Origin: Empedobacter stercoris
GTDB lineage: Bacteria; Bacteroidota; Bacteroidia; Flavobacteriales; Weeksellaceae
Length of the DNA stretch: 64,000 nt
NCBI RefSeq assembly: GCF_965137335.1
Contig: NZ_CBCRZD010000013.1
Reading direction: 5' to 3' (one strand)
A program made the translations under genes and the position numbers. Under the pieces are notes generated by a model. It did no database searches. It was not told the DNA's origin and saw only the letters and a list, made by a program, of their open reading frames with translations. Positions 15,146-23,838 of this stretch are shown here, in pieces. Position 1 is the stretch's first letter; every line of letters begins with the position of its first letter.

Positions 15146-17347
15146 TTAATTTGCAACTTCACTGATAAATTTGATACGCATTAAACGTAATTCCTCTTCA
15201 TCATAATCGTCACCAAACTCATCTAACAATGAAGTCATTGAATCCGAATCTGCATCCATCAAGAAATCATAGATTTCTTCTTGTTGGTCTTCGTCCAATA
15301 CTTCGTCAATATAATAATTGATATTTAATTTTGTTCCTTGATAAACAATACTTTCCATTTCAGAGAGTAAATCGCTCATCGACATGTTTTTTGCTTCAGC
15401 AACATCTTCCAAATTCAATTTTCTATCAGTTGACTGTATAATGTAAACTTTGTGGCTTGATTTGTCAGCTACTTGTTTAATCACCATGTCTTCTGGACGA
15501 ATAATGTCATTGTCTTTTACATATTGTGCAATAAAATCAACAAAATCTTTTCCGAATTTTTGAGCTTTTCCTTCTCCAACTCCATACACATTTGTTAATT
15601 CCTTAACCGTTGTTGGATATTGCATCGTCATGTCATCTAAACTCGAATCTTGAAATACTGCAAACGGAGGAATTTGATGTTTTTTAGAGATTTTTTTACG
15701 TAAATCTTTTAATTGTTTCAATAAAACATCATCAAAGGCAATTGGAGCAGTAGACGTTTCTTCCTTATCGAAGCTACCTTCTGATAATAATTTTTTGAAA
15801 TCAATATCCTCAGCAATTTCAAACGAAGTTGGTTTATTGATGAAATCTTTTCCGTCTTTGGTTATTTTTAAAACACCATAAGATTCGATTTCTTTCTCTA
15901 ATAAATTACGAACAATTAATTGACGTAAGATAGATTTCCAATAATAATCTTCTTTTTCTTTTCCAATTCCGAAGAATTTTTCAGAACTTAAATTATACGA
16001 TTTTGTAATTGAAGTTTCTTTTCCAACAATAACATTAACGATATCATTAAGTTTTAACTTTTGATTCGTTTTCTGAACAACATCTAATGCGATTATTGCA
16101 TCTTCTTTTGCTTCTGTCATTTTCTTTGGATTGCGCATGTTGTCGTCCATATTTGCGCCTTCACCATTTTTGTCGTCAAAATTTTCACCAAAATAATGCA
16201 ACAAAAATTTACGACGAGACATCGAAGTTTCGGCATAGGCAACCACTTCAGAAAGTAACTGCATTCCAACTTCTCGTTCAGCAACAGGTTTGCTCGCTAA
16301 GAATTTCTCCAGTTTTTCGATATCTTTATAATCGTAGAAAGCAATACATATACCTTCACCGCCATCGCGACCAGCACGACCAGTTTCTTGGTAATAACTT
16401 TCTAACGATTTTGGCATATCATAATGCATCACAAAACGTACGTCAGGTTTATCGATTCCCATTCCAAATGCTATTGTTGCAACAACAACACTTGCATCTT
16501 CCATCAAGAACATGTCTTGGTGTTTGCTACGTGTTTTTGCATCCAAACCAGCGTGGTAAGGAATTGCATTGATCCCGTTTACTTGTAAAAGTTGAGTAAT
16601 TTCTTCAACCTTTTTACGACTTAAACAATAAATGACACCAGATTTACCATCGTTTTGTTTGATAAATTTGATAATTTGTTTGTCCTGATCAACTTTTGGA
16701 CGGATCTCGTAAAATAAATTCGTACGATTAAAAGAATCTTTAAATACTTTTGCACTTTGCATTCCCAAAGTTTTCTGAATATCTTCTTGTACTTTAGGTG
16801 TTGCTGTTGCAGTCAACGCAATAATTGGCGCATCACCAATTCTGTTGATAATAGATTTTAGGTTACGATATTCTGGTCGAAAATCGTGTCCCCATTCAGA
16901 AATACAGTGCGCTTCATCAATAGCAAAAAAAGAAATTTGAACCGATTTAAAAAAATCGATGTATTCTTCTTTTGTCAAAGATTCGGGTGCAACATATAAC
17001 ATTTTTGTTACTCCATTTTTGATATCCGTCATCACAGTTTTTGTTTCTGACTTATTCAAAGATGAGTTTAATACGTGCGCAATTCCATCATTTTCAGAAA
17101 TTCCTCGTATTGCGTCTACTTGATTCTTCATTAAGGCGATTAAAGGTGAAACAATAATCGCGACTCCATCTGACATTAATGCCGGTAGTTGATAACATAA
17201 AGACTTACCTCCGCCAGTTGGCATCAAAACAAATACATCTTCTTTATTTAGTAAGCTTGTAATGATTTCGTGCTGCTGTCCTTTAAATTGGTCGAAACCA
17301 AAATATTTTTTTAGGTAAGATGTTAAGTTTTTCGAAGTGGCTTCCAT
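15146..17347 (-). CDS. recQ: ATP-dependent DNA helicase RecQ
   Basis: 733 aa superfamily 2 helicase acting in recombination and fork repair. Walker A PTGGGKS (43-49) and the DEAH box D144-H147 in FAIDEAHCISEWGHDF are intact, as are TATATP, YHAGL and QETGRAGRDG. A RecQ-type winged-helix region and an HRDC domain (about 540-620) follow, then an acidic tail. The four zinc-binding cysteines of E. coli RecQ are missing: S377 takes the place of C380 and the segment to about residue 405 has no cysteine at all. The gene is divergent from kdsD. Confidence 0.95.
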   Translation of the reverse strand: MEATSKNLTSYLKKYFGFDQFKGQQHEIITSLLNKEDVFVLMPTGGGKSLCYQLPALMSDGVAIIVSPLIALMKNQVDAIRGISENDGIAHVLNSSLNKSETKTVMTDIKNGVTKMLYVAPESLTKEEYIDFFKSVQISFFAIDEAHCISEWGHDFRPEYRNLKSIINRIGDAPIIALTATATPKVQEDIQKTLGMQSAKVFKDSFNRTNLFYEIRPKVDQDKQIIKFIKQNDGKSGVIYCLSRKKVEEITQLLQVNGINAIPYHAGLDAKTRSKHQDMFLMEDASVVVATIAFGMGIDKPDVRFVMHYDMPKSLESYYQETGRAGRDGGEGICIAFYDYKDIEKLEKFLASKPVAEREVGMQLLSEVVAYAETSMSRRKFLLHYFGENFDDKNGEGANMDDNMRNPKKMTEAKEDAIIALDVVQKTNQKLKLNDIVNVIVGKETSITKSYNLSSEKFFGIGKEKEDYYWKSILRQLIVRNLLEKEIESYGVLKITKDGKDFINKPTSFEIAEDIDFKKLLSEGSFDKEETSTAPIAFDDVLLKQLKDLRKKISKKHQIPPFAVFQDSSLDDMTMQYPTTVKELTNVYGVGEGKAQKFGKDFVDFIAQYVKDNDIIRPEDMVIKQVADKSSHKVYIIQSTDRKLNLEDVAEAKNMSMSDLLSEMESIVYQGTKLNINYYIDEVLDEDQQEEIYDFLMDADSDSMTSLLDEFGDDYDEEELRLMRIKFISEVAN

Positions 17348-17390
17348 CTACACAAAAGACTAAAATTAATATTATAAATTAAATAGTTCC

Positions 17391-17398
17391 TATATTTG
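17391..17398 (+). promoter_or_regulatory. -7 box for kdsD-tatC (TATATTTG)
   Basis: A perfect TAnnTTTG match in the recQ-kdsD divergent gap. It predicts a leader of about 108 nt before the GTG start; no -33 TTTG at the proper distance. Confidence 0.45.
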
Positions 17399-17511
17399 AT
17401 AACTCTTAAATATACACAAAATTTTGATATGTTTTATATATAATTGAGTGTAAATAAAAAAGGAGAGTAAAAGTACGACAAATTTTAAAAATAGACAATA
17501 GAAATTTTATT

Positions 17512-18477
17512 GTGAAAAATTCAGAAATAATACAAATTGCTCAGGAAGTTTTTAGAGAAGAAATTCTTGAGTTAGAAGCTATAGCTTCTCGTATTAGCGA
17601 GTCTTTTGTTGATGCGGTAAATGCGATATATAACACGAAAGGAAAATTGGTAGTTGTAGGAGTGGGAAAGAGTGCGCATATTGCAAATAAAATTGTAGCA
17701 ACACTAAATTCTACTGGAACTCCAAGTCAATTTTTACATGCGACAGAAGCTATTCATGGCGATTTAGGTCTTGTACGACCAGAAGATGTGGTGATTTGTA
17801 TTTCGAAAAGTGGAAATACACCAGAGATTACGTATTTAGCTCCGATACTTAAACAGTATGCTGCTGTTTTGATTGGATTAACTTCAAACTTGAAGTCAGA
17901 ATTAGCTAAAAATTCTGACATTGTTTTGGATGTGAATATCAAAAAAGAGGCTTGTCCAGTTAATTTGGCGCCGACAACTTCTACTACAGCACAATTACTA
18001 ATGGGAGATGCTTTGGCTGTTGCTTTGATGAAAATGAGAGCATTTACACAAAATGATTTTGCAAAATATCATCCTGGAGGAGCCTTAGGAAAACGACTTT
18101 TGTGGACGGTGGAAAATATTGTTGATCCAGAAAGAAAACCTTTTGTAGGGCAAGAATCTTCAATTTCAGAAGTGATCAATTCATTGACTTCGGGGCGTCA
18201 TGGAATCACTGTGATTTTGGATGAAGATAAAATTGTGGGAGTTATTACAGATGGAGATTTGCGCCGAATGTTATTGAATAATGAGACATTTACACATTTA
18301 AAAGCGAAAGATATCGCTTCAATGCATCCGAAAACAATTCAAAAAACTGAGAAAGCACGCGAGGCTTTAGCGATTCTTCGTCACAATAGTATTGGTCAAT
18401 TGGTCGTAGTGGATGAAGAAAATCACTATTATGGTATTTTGGATATTCACTCAATTTTAAACGAAGGAATCGAATAA
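17512..18477 (+). CDS. kdsD: Arabinose-5-phosphate isomerase (KpsF/GutQ/KdsD family)
   Basis: 321 aa, SIS domain (about 25-190) plus two CBS domains (about 205-260 and 270-321). It converts ribulose 5-phosphate to arabinose 5-phosphate, the first step towards Kdo for lipopolysaccharide; kdsB, a later step, lies at 55767. SIS residues include K53 in GVGKSAH, SKSGNTPE (98-105), EAIHGDLG (H82) and the HPGGALGKRL loop. The start is GTG; no in-frame ATG is nearby. The next gene, tatC, begins 4 bp after the stop, so the pair is co-transcribed. Confidence 0.94.
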   Translation: MKNSEIIQIAQEVFREEILELEAIASRISESFVDAVNAIYNTKGKLVVVGVGKSAHIANKIVATLNSTGTPSQFLHATEAIHGDLGLVRPEDVVICISKSGNTPEITYLAPILKQYAAVLIGLTSNLKSELAKNSDIVLDVNIKKEACPVNLAPTTSTTAQLLMGDALAVALMKMRAFTQNDFAKYHPGGALGKRLLWTVENIVDPERKPFVGQESSISEVINSLTSGRHGITVILDEDKIVGVITDGDLRRMLLNNETFTHLKAKDIASMHPKTIQKTEKAREALAILRHNSIGQLVVVDEENHYYGILDIHSILNEGIE

Positions 18478-18481
18478 GCGT

Positions 18482-19315
18482 ATGGCAAATAATTCAACAT
18501 CGAATATGTCTTTTTTGGCTCATGTAGGTGAGTTAAGAGGACATTTGGTTCGTTCAATATTATCGATTATTATCACGTCAATTGCTGTTGCACTTTATTG
18601 GGACGAGTTGGTTGAGCATGTAATTATGGCTCCGCTGAAATCAAATTTTCGGACGTTTGACATTTTTAATCAATTTGGAGAATTAACAGGTTTTGGAAAA
18701 ATCTATACAGAGTCATTCGATATCTCAAAAGATTTGACCAATCTTAACCCTTCAGGGCAAATTACCTCTCAATTTTTTGCTATTATAGTTTGCGGAATTA
18801 TTATTGCTATTCCCTATATTATTTTCGAAATATGGCGATTTGTAAAACCAGCCTTAAAAGAATCAGAACGCAAATATGCTGGATTTACCATCTTTGCTGT
18901 TTCTTTTTTCTTTGTGTTGGGTGTGTTGTTTAGTTATTATTTATTATTGCCTTTATGTACACAATTTTTATTTACATATGACCCTTTTGGTGTAGGAAAC
19001 ACGTGGACTTTGCCAAGTTATATTGATTTATTTGTTCAATTATTATTATCGATGGGAGTCATGTTTTTAATGCCAATTTTTGTGTACTTCTTAACGAGTA
19101 TTGGAATTTTAACTCCAACATTCTTAAAAGAGTATCGTAAACATGCTTTTATCGTTGTATTAGTGATTGCAGCAGTAATTACACCAAATGATGTATATAG
19201 TATGGTTTTAGTTACAATACCACTTTGGTTATTGTACGAATTGAGTATAATAATTTCACAATCAGTTTATAAAACTCAATTGAAAGGAAAAAGTAACGAC
19301 TTAGTAAAGAATTAA
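18482..19315 (+). CDS. tatC: Twin-arginine translocase subunit TatC
   Basis: 277 aa polytopic inner-membrane receptor of the Tat pathway for folded proteins. FLAHVGELRGHL is the conserved N-terminal motif (F-x-H-x-x-E-L-R), followed by six hydrophobic segments; the first periplasmic loop (about 50-90) is longer than in E. coli. The periplasmic motif FEIWRFVKPAL is also typical. There is no tatA/tatB in the window. It probably shares a transcript with kdsD. Confidence 0.95.
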   Translation: MANNSTSNMSFLAHVGELRGHLVRSILSIIITSIAVALYWDELVEHVIMAPLKSNFRTFDIFNQFGELTGFGKIYTESFDISKDLTNLNPSGQITSQFFAIIVCGIIIAIPYIIFEIWRFVKPALKESERKYAGFTIFAVSFFFVLGVLFSYYLLLPLCTQFLFTYDPFGVGNTWTLPSYIDLFVQLLLSMGVMFLMPIFVYFLTSIGILTPTFLKEYRKHAFIVVLVIAAVITPNDVYSMVLVTIPLWLLYELSIIISQSVYKTQLKGKSNDLVKN

Positions 19316-19383
19316 CAATGTTATGCTTGCATAATAAAATAAATTAGTTATTTTTACATAAAAGAAAAAGTAAACACAAAATT

Positions 19384-20130
19384 ATGAAGATATTAGTTTG
19401 TATTAGTAGTGTACCAGATACTACAGCAAAAATCAACTTCACAGCTGACGGAAAATCATTTGATAAAAATGGGGTTCAGTTCGTTATTAACCCGCATGAT
19501 GAATTTAGTTTAAATAAAGCAGTAGAATTACAAGAAAAACAAGGTGCTACTGTTACAATTTTAACGGTAGGTGATGCAACAGTAGATCCAGTTATGCGTA
19601 AAGCCTTAGCTATTGGTGCGAATGATGGAATTCGAATTGATGCTGATGCACGCGATGATTTCTTCGTTGCTACACAAATTGCAAAAGCTGCTAAAGACGG
19701 TGGTTTCGATTTGGTATTGACAGGAAAAGAATCAATTGATTACAACGGAGGTTCTGTACCAGGATTAGTTGCAGCAATGTTAGATTACGGTTTTGTAAAC
19801 GGATGTATCGGTCTTGATGTAGAAGGTTCTTCTGCAAAAGCAGTTCGTGAAATTGACGGCGGAAAAGAAACTGTAGAAGTTGCTTTACCAGCTGTAATCG
19901 CAGGGCAAAAAGGTTTGGTAGAAGAATCAGCTTTACGTATTCCTAACATGCGTGGAATTATGCAAGCTCGTACAAAACAAATCAATGTTGTTGCTGCAGA
20001 AGCGACAGAAACAAAAGTTGAGGTTGTTGGTTATGTAAAACCTGCTGAAAGAGGTAATGTAACATTAATTGACAAAGACAACGTAGCAGAATTGGTAAGA
20101 TTATTACACGAAGAAGCTAAAGTAATCTAA
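19384..20130 (+). CDS. etfB: Electron transfer flavoprotein subunit beta
   Basis: 248 aa. Electron carrier subunit that binds AMP and, with EtfA, takes electrons from acyl-CoA dehydrogenases to the quinone pool. It starts with the typical KILVCISSVPDTT, contains NPHDEFSLNKAVELQE and the GKESIDYNGGSVPG motif, and ends with the EtfB-type recognition and C-terminal arms (RIPNMRGIMQAR). It lies 26 bp upstream of etfA in the same orientation, a standard operon. Confidence 0.97.
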   Translation: MKILVCISSVPDTTAKINFTADGKSFDKNGVQFVINPHDEFSLNKAVELQEKQGATVTILTVGDATVDPVMRKALAIGANDGIRIDADARDDFFVATQIAKAAKDGGFDLVLTGKESIDYNGGSVPGLVAAMLDYGFVNGCIGLDVEGSSAKAVREIDGGKETVEVALPAVIAGQKGLVEESALRIPNMRGIMQARTKQINVVAAEATETKVEVVGYVKPAERGNVTLIDKDNVAELVRLLHEEAKVI

Positions 20131-20156
20131 TTATTCACCTAAAAAGAAATTAAAAA

Positions 20157-21113
20157 ATGGCAATTTTTGTATACGCTGAGTCACACGACGGAAAATATAA
20201 AAAAGCAGGATTAGAAGCAGTTTCTTATGCTAAAGCTACTGCAGACGTTGCAGGAGATACTGTAACAGCAATCGTTTTCGGAAATGCTGCTGCTGACGAA
20301 TTATATCAATATGGAGCATCTAAAGTAGTTAAAGTTGATAATGCAGCTTTAGCAAAATTTGATGCAAATTCTTATGCAAAAGCTTTGGCTGAAGTAGCTC
20401 AAGGAGATGTTGTGGTATTACCATCAACAAATGAAGTAGCAACGGTAGCGCCAGTTTTAGCATTCAAAACAGGAGCGTCCTTAGTAACTAACGTAGAAAA
20501 AGCACCTACTGCAGTTTCTCCTTTTACAGTTGCACGCAAAGCATTTTCTGGTAAAGGAATCGAAACAGTTGCAGTTTCAGGAAAAGTAGTTGTAACAGTT
20601 TTGCAAAATGCTTTTGGAGCTAAAGAAAATGCAGTTTCTGGTTCAGAAGAGTCAGCCACAGTTGCAGTTTCTGATGCAGATGTAAAAGTAAAAGTTGTTT
20701 CAACAGAAATGGCTTCTTCTGATAAAATTGATTTGAAAGAAGCGGATATCGTAGTTTCTGCTGGCCGTGGAATGAAAGGTCCAGAAAACTGGGGAATGAT
20801 CGAAGATTTAGCAAAAGTTTTAGGAGCGGCTACAGCTTCTTCTAAACCAGTTGCAGATATCGGCTGGAGACCTCACGAAGAACACGTAGGACAAACAGGT
20901 AAAGCAATTGCACCAAATCTATACATCGCAGTTGGTATTTCAGGTGCAATTCAGCACTTAGCTGGAGTAAACGGGTCTAAAACGATTGTTGTCATTAACA
21001 ATGATCCAGAAGCACCTTTCTTTAAAGCTGCCGATTACGGAATCGTAGGTGACGCTTTTGAGATTGTACCTAAATTAACAGAAGAGTTAAAAAAATACAA
21101 AGGTCAAGCTTAA
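20157..21113 (+). CDS. etfA: Electron transfer flavoprotein subunit alpha
   Basis: 318 aa. FAD-binding subunit of the ETF heterodimer. The C-terminal FAD domain is clear: VSAGRGMKGPENWGMI, GWRPHEEHVGQTGKAI, GISGAIQHLAGVNGS and the final INNDPEAPFFKAADYGIVGD, all signature elements. It is directly downstream of etfB and followed by a strong hairpin terminator. Codon use and length are ordinary. Confidence 0.97.
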   Translation: MAIFVYAESHDGKYKKAGLEAVSYAKATADVAGDTVTAIVFGNAAADELYQYGASKVVKVDNAALAKFDANSYAKALAEVAQGDVVVLPSTNEVATVAPVLAFKTGASLVTNVEKAPTAVSPFTVARKAFSGKGIETVAVSGKVVVTVLQNAFGAKENAVSGSEESATVAVSDADVKVKVVSTEMASSDKIDLKEADIVVSAGRGMKGPENWGMIEDLAKVLGAATASSKPVADIGWRPHEEHVGQTGKAIAPNLYIAVGISGAIQHLAGVNGSKTIVVINNDPEAPFFKAADYGIVGDAFEIVPKLTEELKKYKGQA

Positions 21114-21135
21114 TCATTTTAAAGATTATAAATTC

Positions 21136-21169
21136 AATCCGAATCATTTAGGTGATTCGGATTTTTTTT
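21136..21169 (+). terminator. Terminator of the etfBA operon
   Basis: The perfect 11-bp stem AATCCGAATCA/TGATTCGGATT has a 6-nt loop and a long T tract. Confidence 0.92.
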
Positions 21170-21222
21170 ATCTATTAAAAAAATATTAAATATTCGTCAG
21201 TTTTTCATAGATTTACGCCCAA

Positions 21223-21855
21223 ATGGACAATTTAATTAGATTAAATATTAAGGGAATTTCTTACAGTCAAACTCAAACCGGAGCGTATGCTTTGATTTTA
21301 GAGGAAAGTGTAGGAGGAAGAAAGTTGCCGATTATTATTGGGAGCTTCGAGGCACAGTCGATCGCATTAGCTTTAGAGAAAGATATTAATCCACCTCGTC
21401 CATTAACACACGATTTGTTTGTCTCGTTAGGAAAAGAATTTCGTTTGAATGTTGATTCAATTTATATTTATAAATTAGAAGATGGCGTTTTTTATTCGAA
21501 TATTGTTTTTTTGAATGAAGAGGGAGCTCGTGCTGAAATAGATTCGAGAACATCTGATGCAATTGCATTAGCAGTTCGCTTCAATGCACCTATTTATGCC
21601 TACGAAAATGTTGTAGAAAAAGCTGGAATTCATTTGGACGTTATTGAAGAAGAAGAAAATATACGTCGCGCAGCAAATAACTTCGAAGATGATTTGGATA
21701 TCTTAGCAGGTTTGGAAAGTGATTTGTCTGATATCAACGAATTTGAAGGTTGGACAAAATCTGAGCTTGAAGCTGAGATGGAAAAAGCTGTGAAAAATGA
21801 AGATTACGAATTGGCAGCTCGCCTTCGTGATCAGATAGATAACATGGAAAACTAA
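21223..21855 (+). CDS. DUF151 (bifunctional nuclease) domain protein with UVR motif
   Basis: 210 aa. Residues about 1-135 match DUF151, a nuclease-like fold (GRKLPIIIGSFEAQSIALALE, then RPLTHDLFVSLGK and DSRTSDAIALAVR). Residues about 175-210 are a UvrB/UvrC-type coiled motif (SELEAEMEKAVKNEDYELAARLRDQI). The family is common in Bacteroidota and assigned RNase/DNase activity in plants; its bacterial role is not established. The nucleoside transporter gene starts 19 bp downstream, suggesting nucleotide salvage context. Confidence 0.88.
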   Translation: MDNLIRLNIKGISYSQTQTGAYALILEESVGGRKLPIIIGSFEAQSIALALEKDINPPRPLTHDLFVSLGKEFRLNVDSIYIYKLEDGVFYSNIVFLNEEGARAEIDSRTSDAIALAVRFNAPIYAYENVVEKAGIHLDVIEEEENIRRAANNFEDDLDILAGLESDLSDINEFEGWTKSELEAEMEKAVKNEDYELAARLRDQIDNMEN

Positions 21856-21873
21856 TAACTATTTCAAATAATT

Positions 21874-23208
21874 ATGTCTGTAAAGCTTAGACTTACAATC
21901 ATGAGTTTCCTTGAGTTTGCGGTATGGGGAGCATACCTTACTTCGATGGGAAATTACTTAGGATCAGTTGGCTTAGGTCCAAAAATTGGTCTTTTTTACG
22001 CGATGCAAGGTATTGTATCAATTTTTATGCCCGCCATTATGGGTATTGTAGCGGATAGGTGGATTCCTGTACAACGTTTGTTGGGATTAAATCATTTATT
22101 AGCTGCTATTTTTATGTTTGCAGCAGGTTATTATGGAATGACAGCTGGAAACAATGTAGATTTTACGACGATCTTTACACTTTATTCAGTTAGTGTGGCG
22201 TTTTTTATGCCAACAATCGCCCTTTCTAACTCTACAGCTTATACAATTTTAAAACAAAATAATTTAGACACAATCAAAGCTTTTCCACCAATCAGAACGT
22301 TTGGTACAATTGGGTTTATTGTAGCGATGTTGTTTGTTAATTTTTCTGGATTTAAAGACGGTGTTTTTGGGTTTAATTTTTCAAATGATCCTACATTCGT
22401 TAGTTTTCAATCCAATTATTTTCAATTCTTTGTTTCAGGAGTTTTAGGAGTTGTATTGTTTCTATTTAGCTTTTTATTGCCAAACTGTCCTATAAACAAA
22501 AGTTCAGAAAAACAATCACTTTCAGATGCATTTGGCTTGAAGGCCTTTGCATTATTCAAAGATAGAAAGATGGCAATTTTCTTTATTTTTTCAATGTTGT
22601 TAGGGGTTTCATTGCAAATTACCAATGGATATGCAAATCCGTTTATTACAACTTTTAAGGATATTCCAGAGTATGCTAATACATGGGGAGCAAGTAATGC
22701 TAATGCATTAATTTCCTTGTCTCAGGTTTCTGAAACGTTGTGTATTCTGTTAATTCCATTCGTATTAAAACGTTTCGGAATTAAAATCGTTATGTTAATG
22801 GCAATGGTAGGCTGGGTGTTACGTTTTGGATTATTTGGATTAGGTGATCCAGGACCAGGTGTTTGGATGTTTATTCTATCTATGATTGTTTATGGAATCG
22901 CTTTCGATTTCTTTAATGTTTCAGGTTCATTATATGTTGACAAGGAAACAGATGAAGAGATTCGTTCCTCGGCACAAGGAGTTTTTATGATGATGACAAA
23001 TGGATTTGGGGCAACAATAGGTATGTTGATTGCACAGTATATTGTCAATCATTATGTATACAGCCAAACAGATCTGAATTTGCAATTAGAAGGATGGAGG
23101 CATTCTTGGTTTATTTTTGCTGGATATGCTTTAGTTGTAACAATTTTATTTGCAATTGTGTTCAAGTACAAACACAATCCAAACGAAGTAGAAGAAGTTA
23201 AACACTAA
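21874..23208 (+). CDS. Nucleoside:H+ symporter, MFS (NupG/XapB-like)
   Basis: 444 aa with about twelve hydrophobic segments and the MFS nucleoside-permease beginning KLRLTIMSFLEFAVWGAYLTS. Segments such as GIVADRWIP (MFS loop 2-3 motif) and MVGWVLRFGLFGLGDPG match the family of inner-membrane proton-driven nucleoside importers. It would bring in nucleosides for salvage. It follows the DUF151 gene by 19 bp and ends in a hairpin shared with folA. Confidence 0.9.
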   Translation: MSVKLRLTIMSFLEFAVWGAYLTSMGNYLGSVGLGPKIGLFYAMQGIVSIFMPAIMGIVADRWIPVQRLLGLNHLLAAIFMFAAGYYGMTAGNNVDFTTIFTLYSVSVAFFMPTIALSNSTAYTILKQNNLDTIKAFPPIRTFGTIGFIVAMLFVNFSGFKDGVFGFNFSNDPTFVSFQSNYFQFFVSGVLGVVLFLFSFLLPNCPINKSSEKQSLSDAFGLKAFALFKDRKMAIFFIFSMLLGVSLQITNGYANPFITTFKDIPEYANTWGASNANALISLSQVSETLCILLIPFVLKRFGIKIVMLMAMVGWVLRFGLFGLGDPGPGVWMFILSMIVYGIAFDFFNVSGSLYVDKETDEEIRSSAQGVFMMMTNGFGATIGMLIAQYIVNHYVYSQTDLNLQLEGWRHSWFIFAGYALVVTILFAIVFKYKHNPNEVEEVKH

Positions 23209-23230
23209 GTTGTAACTTAAGAAATAAAAT

Positions 23231-23264
23231 AAAAAAGCAAGAATGTTAATTCTTGCTTTTTTTT
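23231..23264 (+). terminator. Bidirectional terminator between nucleoside transporter and folA
   Basis: The perfect 14-bp stem AAAAAAGCAAGAAT/ATTCTTGCTTTTTT has a 4-nt loop, with T-tracts in both directions. Confidence 0.92.
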
Positions 23265-23279
23265 ATGGATAAGAGTTTA

Positions 23280-23771
23280 TTATTTTTCAATTCTATTATA
23301 CGTCACAAACGAATAAGCATAAGGGTGTTTTTCGTCTTTCTTAAAATCTTCTCGTTTTACTTCTTCCCATTCATCCAAATCAATTTCTGGAAAATAAGTA
23401 TCACCATCAAATTCATAATGAACCTCTGTTACATATAAAACATCTGTAAATTCCATTGCTTGTTTGTAGATGTTTCCACCGCCAAGTATATCAATCTCAT
23501 CATTTATCTTTCGAGCTTCTTCTAAGGCATTTGCTAAAGAATTCACTCTTAGAATTCCATCTGCATTCCAATTTAAATCTCTTGTGACGACAATATTGGT
23601 GCGATTAGGTAAAGGACGTCCAAGTGATTCAAACGTTTTTCTTCCCATAATGATAGGGTGTCCAGTTGTTAAATTTTTGAAATGTTTCAAGTCATTAGGT
23701 AAATGCCAAATCAAATTATTTTTTGCGCCAATAACGTTGTTACTTGCTTTTGCTACTACAATGTTTATCAT
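23280..23771 (-). CDS. folA: Dihydrofolate reductase
   Basis: 163 aa, reduces dihydrofolate with NADPH. The start at 23771 (MINIVVAK) is preferred over the longer frame from 23819 because family proteins begin with this strand; the extra 16 residues lie in the pepN terminator hairpin. D27 in IWHLPNDLKHFK is the active-site acid. GRKTFESLGRPLPNR and the segment EIDILGGGNIYKQAM are typical. With thyA 2.7 kb away it supplies the thymidylate cycle. Confidence 0.95.
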   Translation of the reverse strand: MINIVVAKASNNVIGAKNNLIWHLPNDLKHFKNLTTGHPIIMGRKTFESLGRPLPNRTNIVVTRDLNWNADGILRVNSLANALEEARKINDEIDILGGGNIYKQAMEFTDVLYVTEVHYEFDGDTYFPEIDLDEWEEVKREDFKKDEKHPYAYSFVTYNRIEK

Positions 23772-23783
23772 AAGCTTTAAGGT

Positions 23784-23811
23784 AAAAAAAGCTATCCTTT
23801 TGCGAGGATAG
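23784..23811 (-). terminator. Terminator of the M1 aminopeptidase gene
   Basis: On the minus strand CTATCCT/AGGATAG (7 bp) has a 6-nt loop, followed by a T run. It covers the 5' part of the over-long folA frame. Confidence 0.8.
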
Positions 23812-23838
23812 TTTAACAAATATAATAATTTTAAAGAA

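Noticed and set aside
16087..16572. 161-aa plus-strand frame within recQ
   Set aside because: It lies entirely opposite the RecQ coding region, shows low-complexity L/Q/H composition and matches no family.
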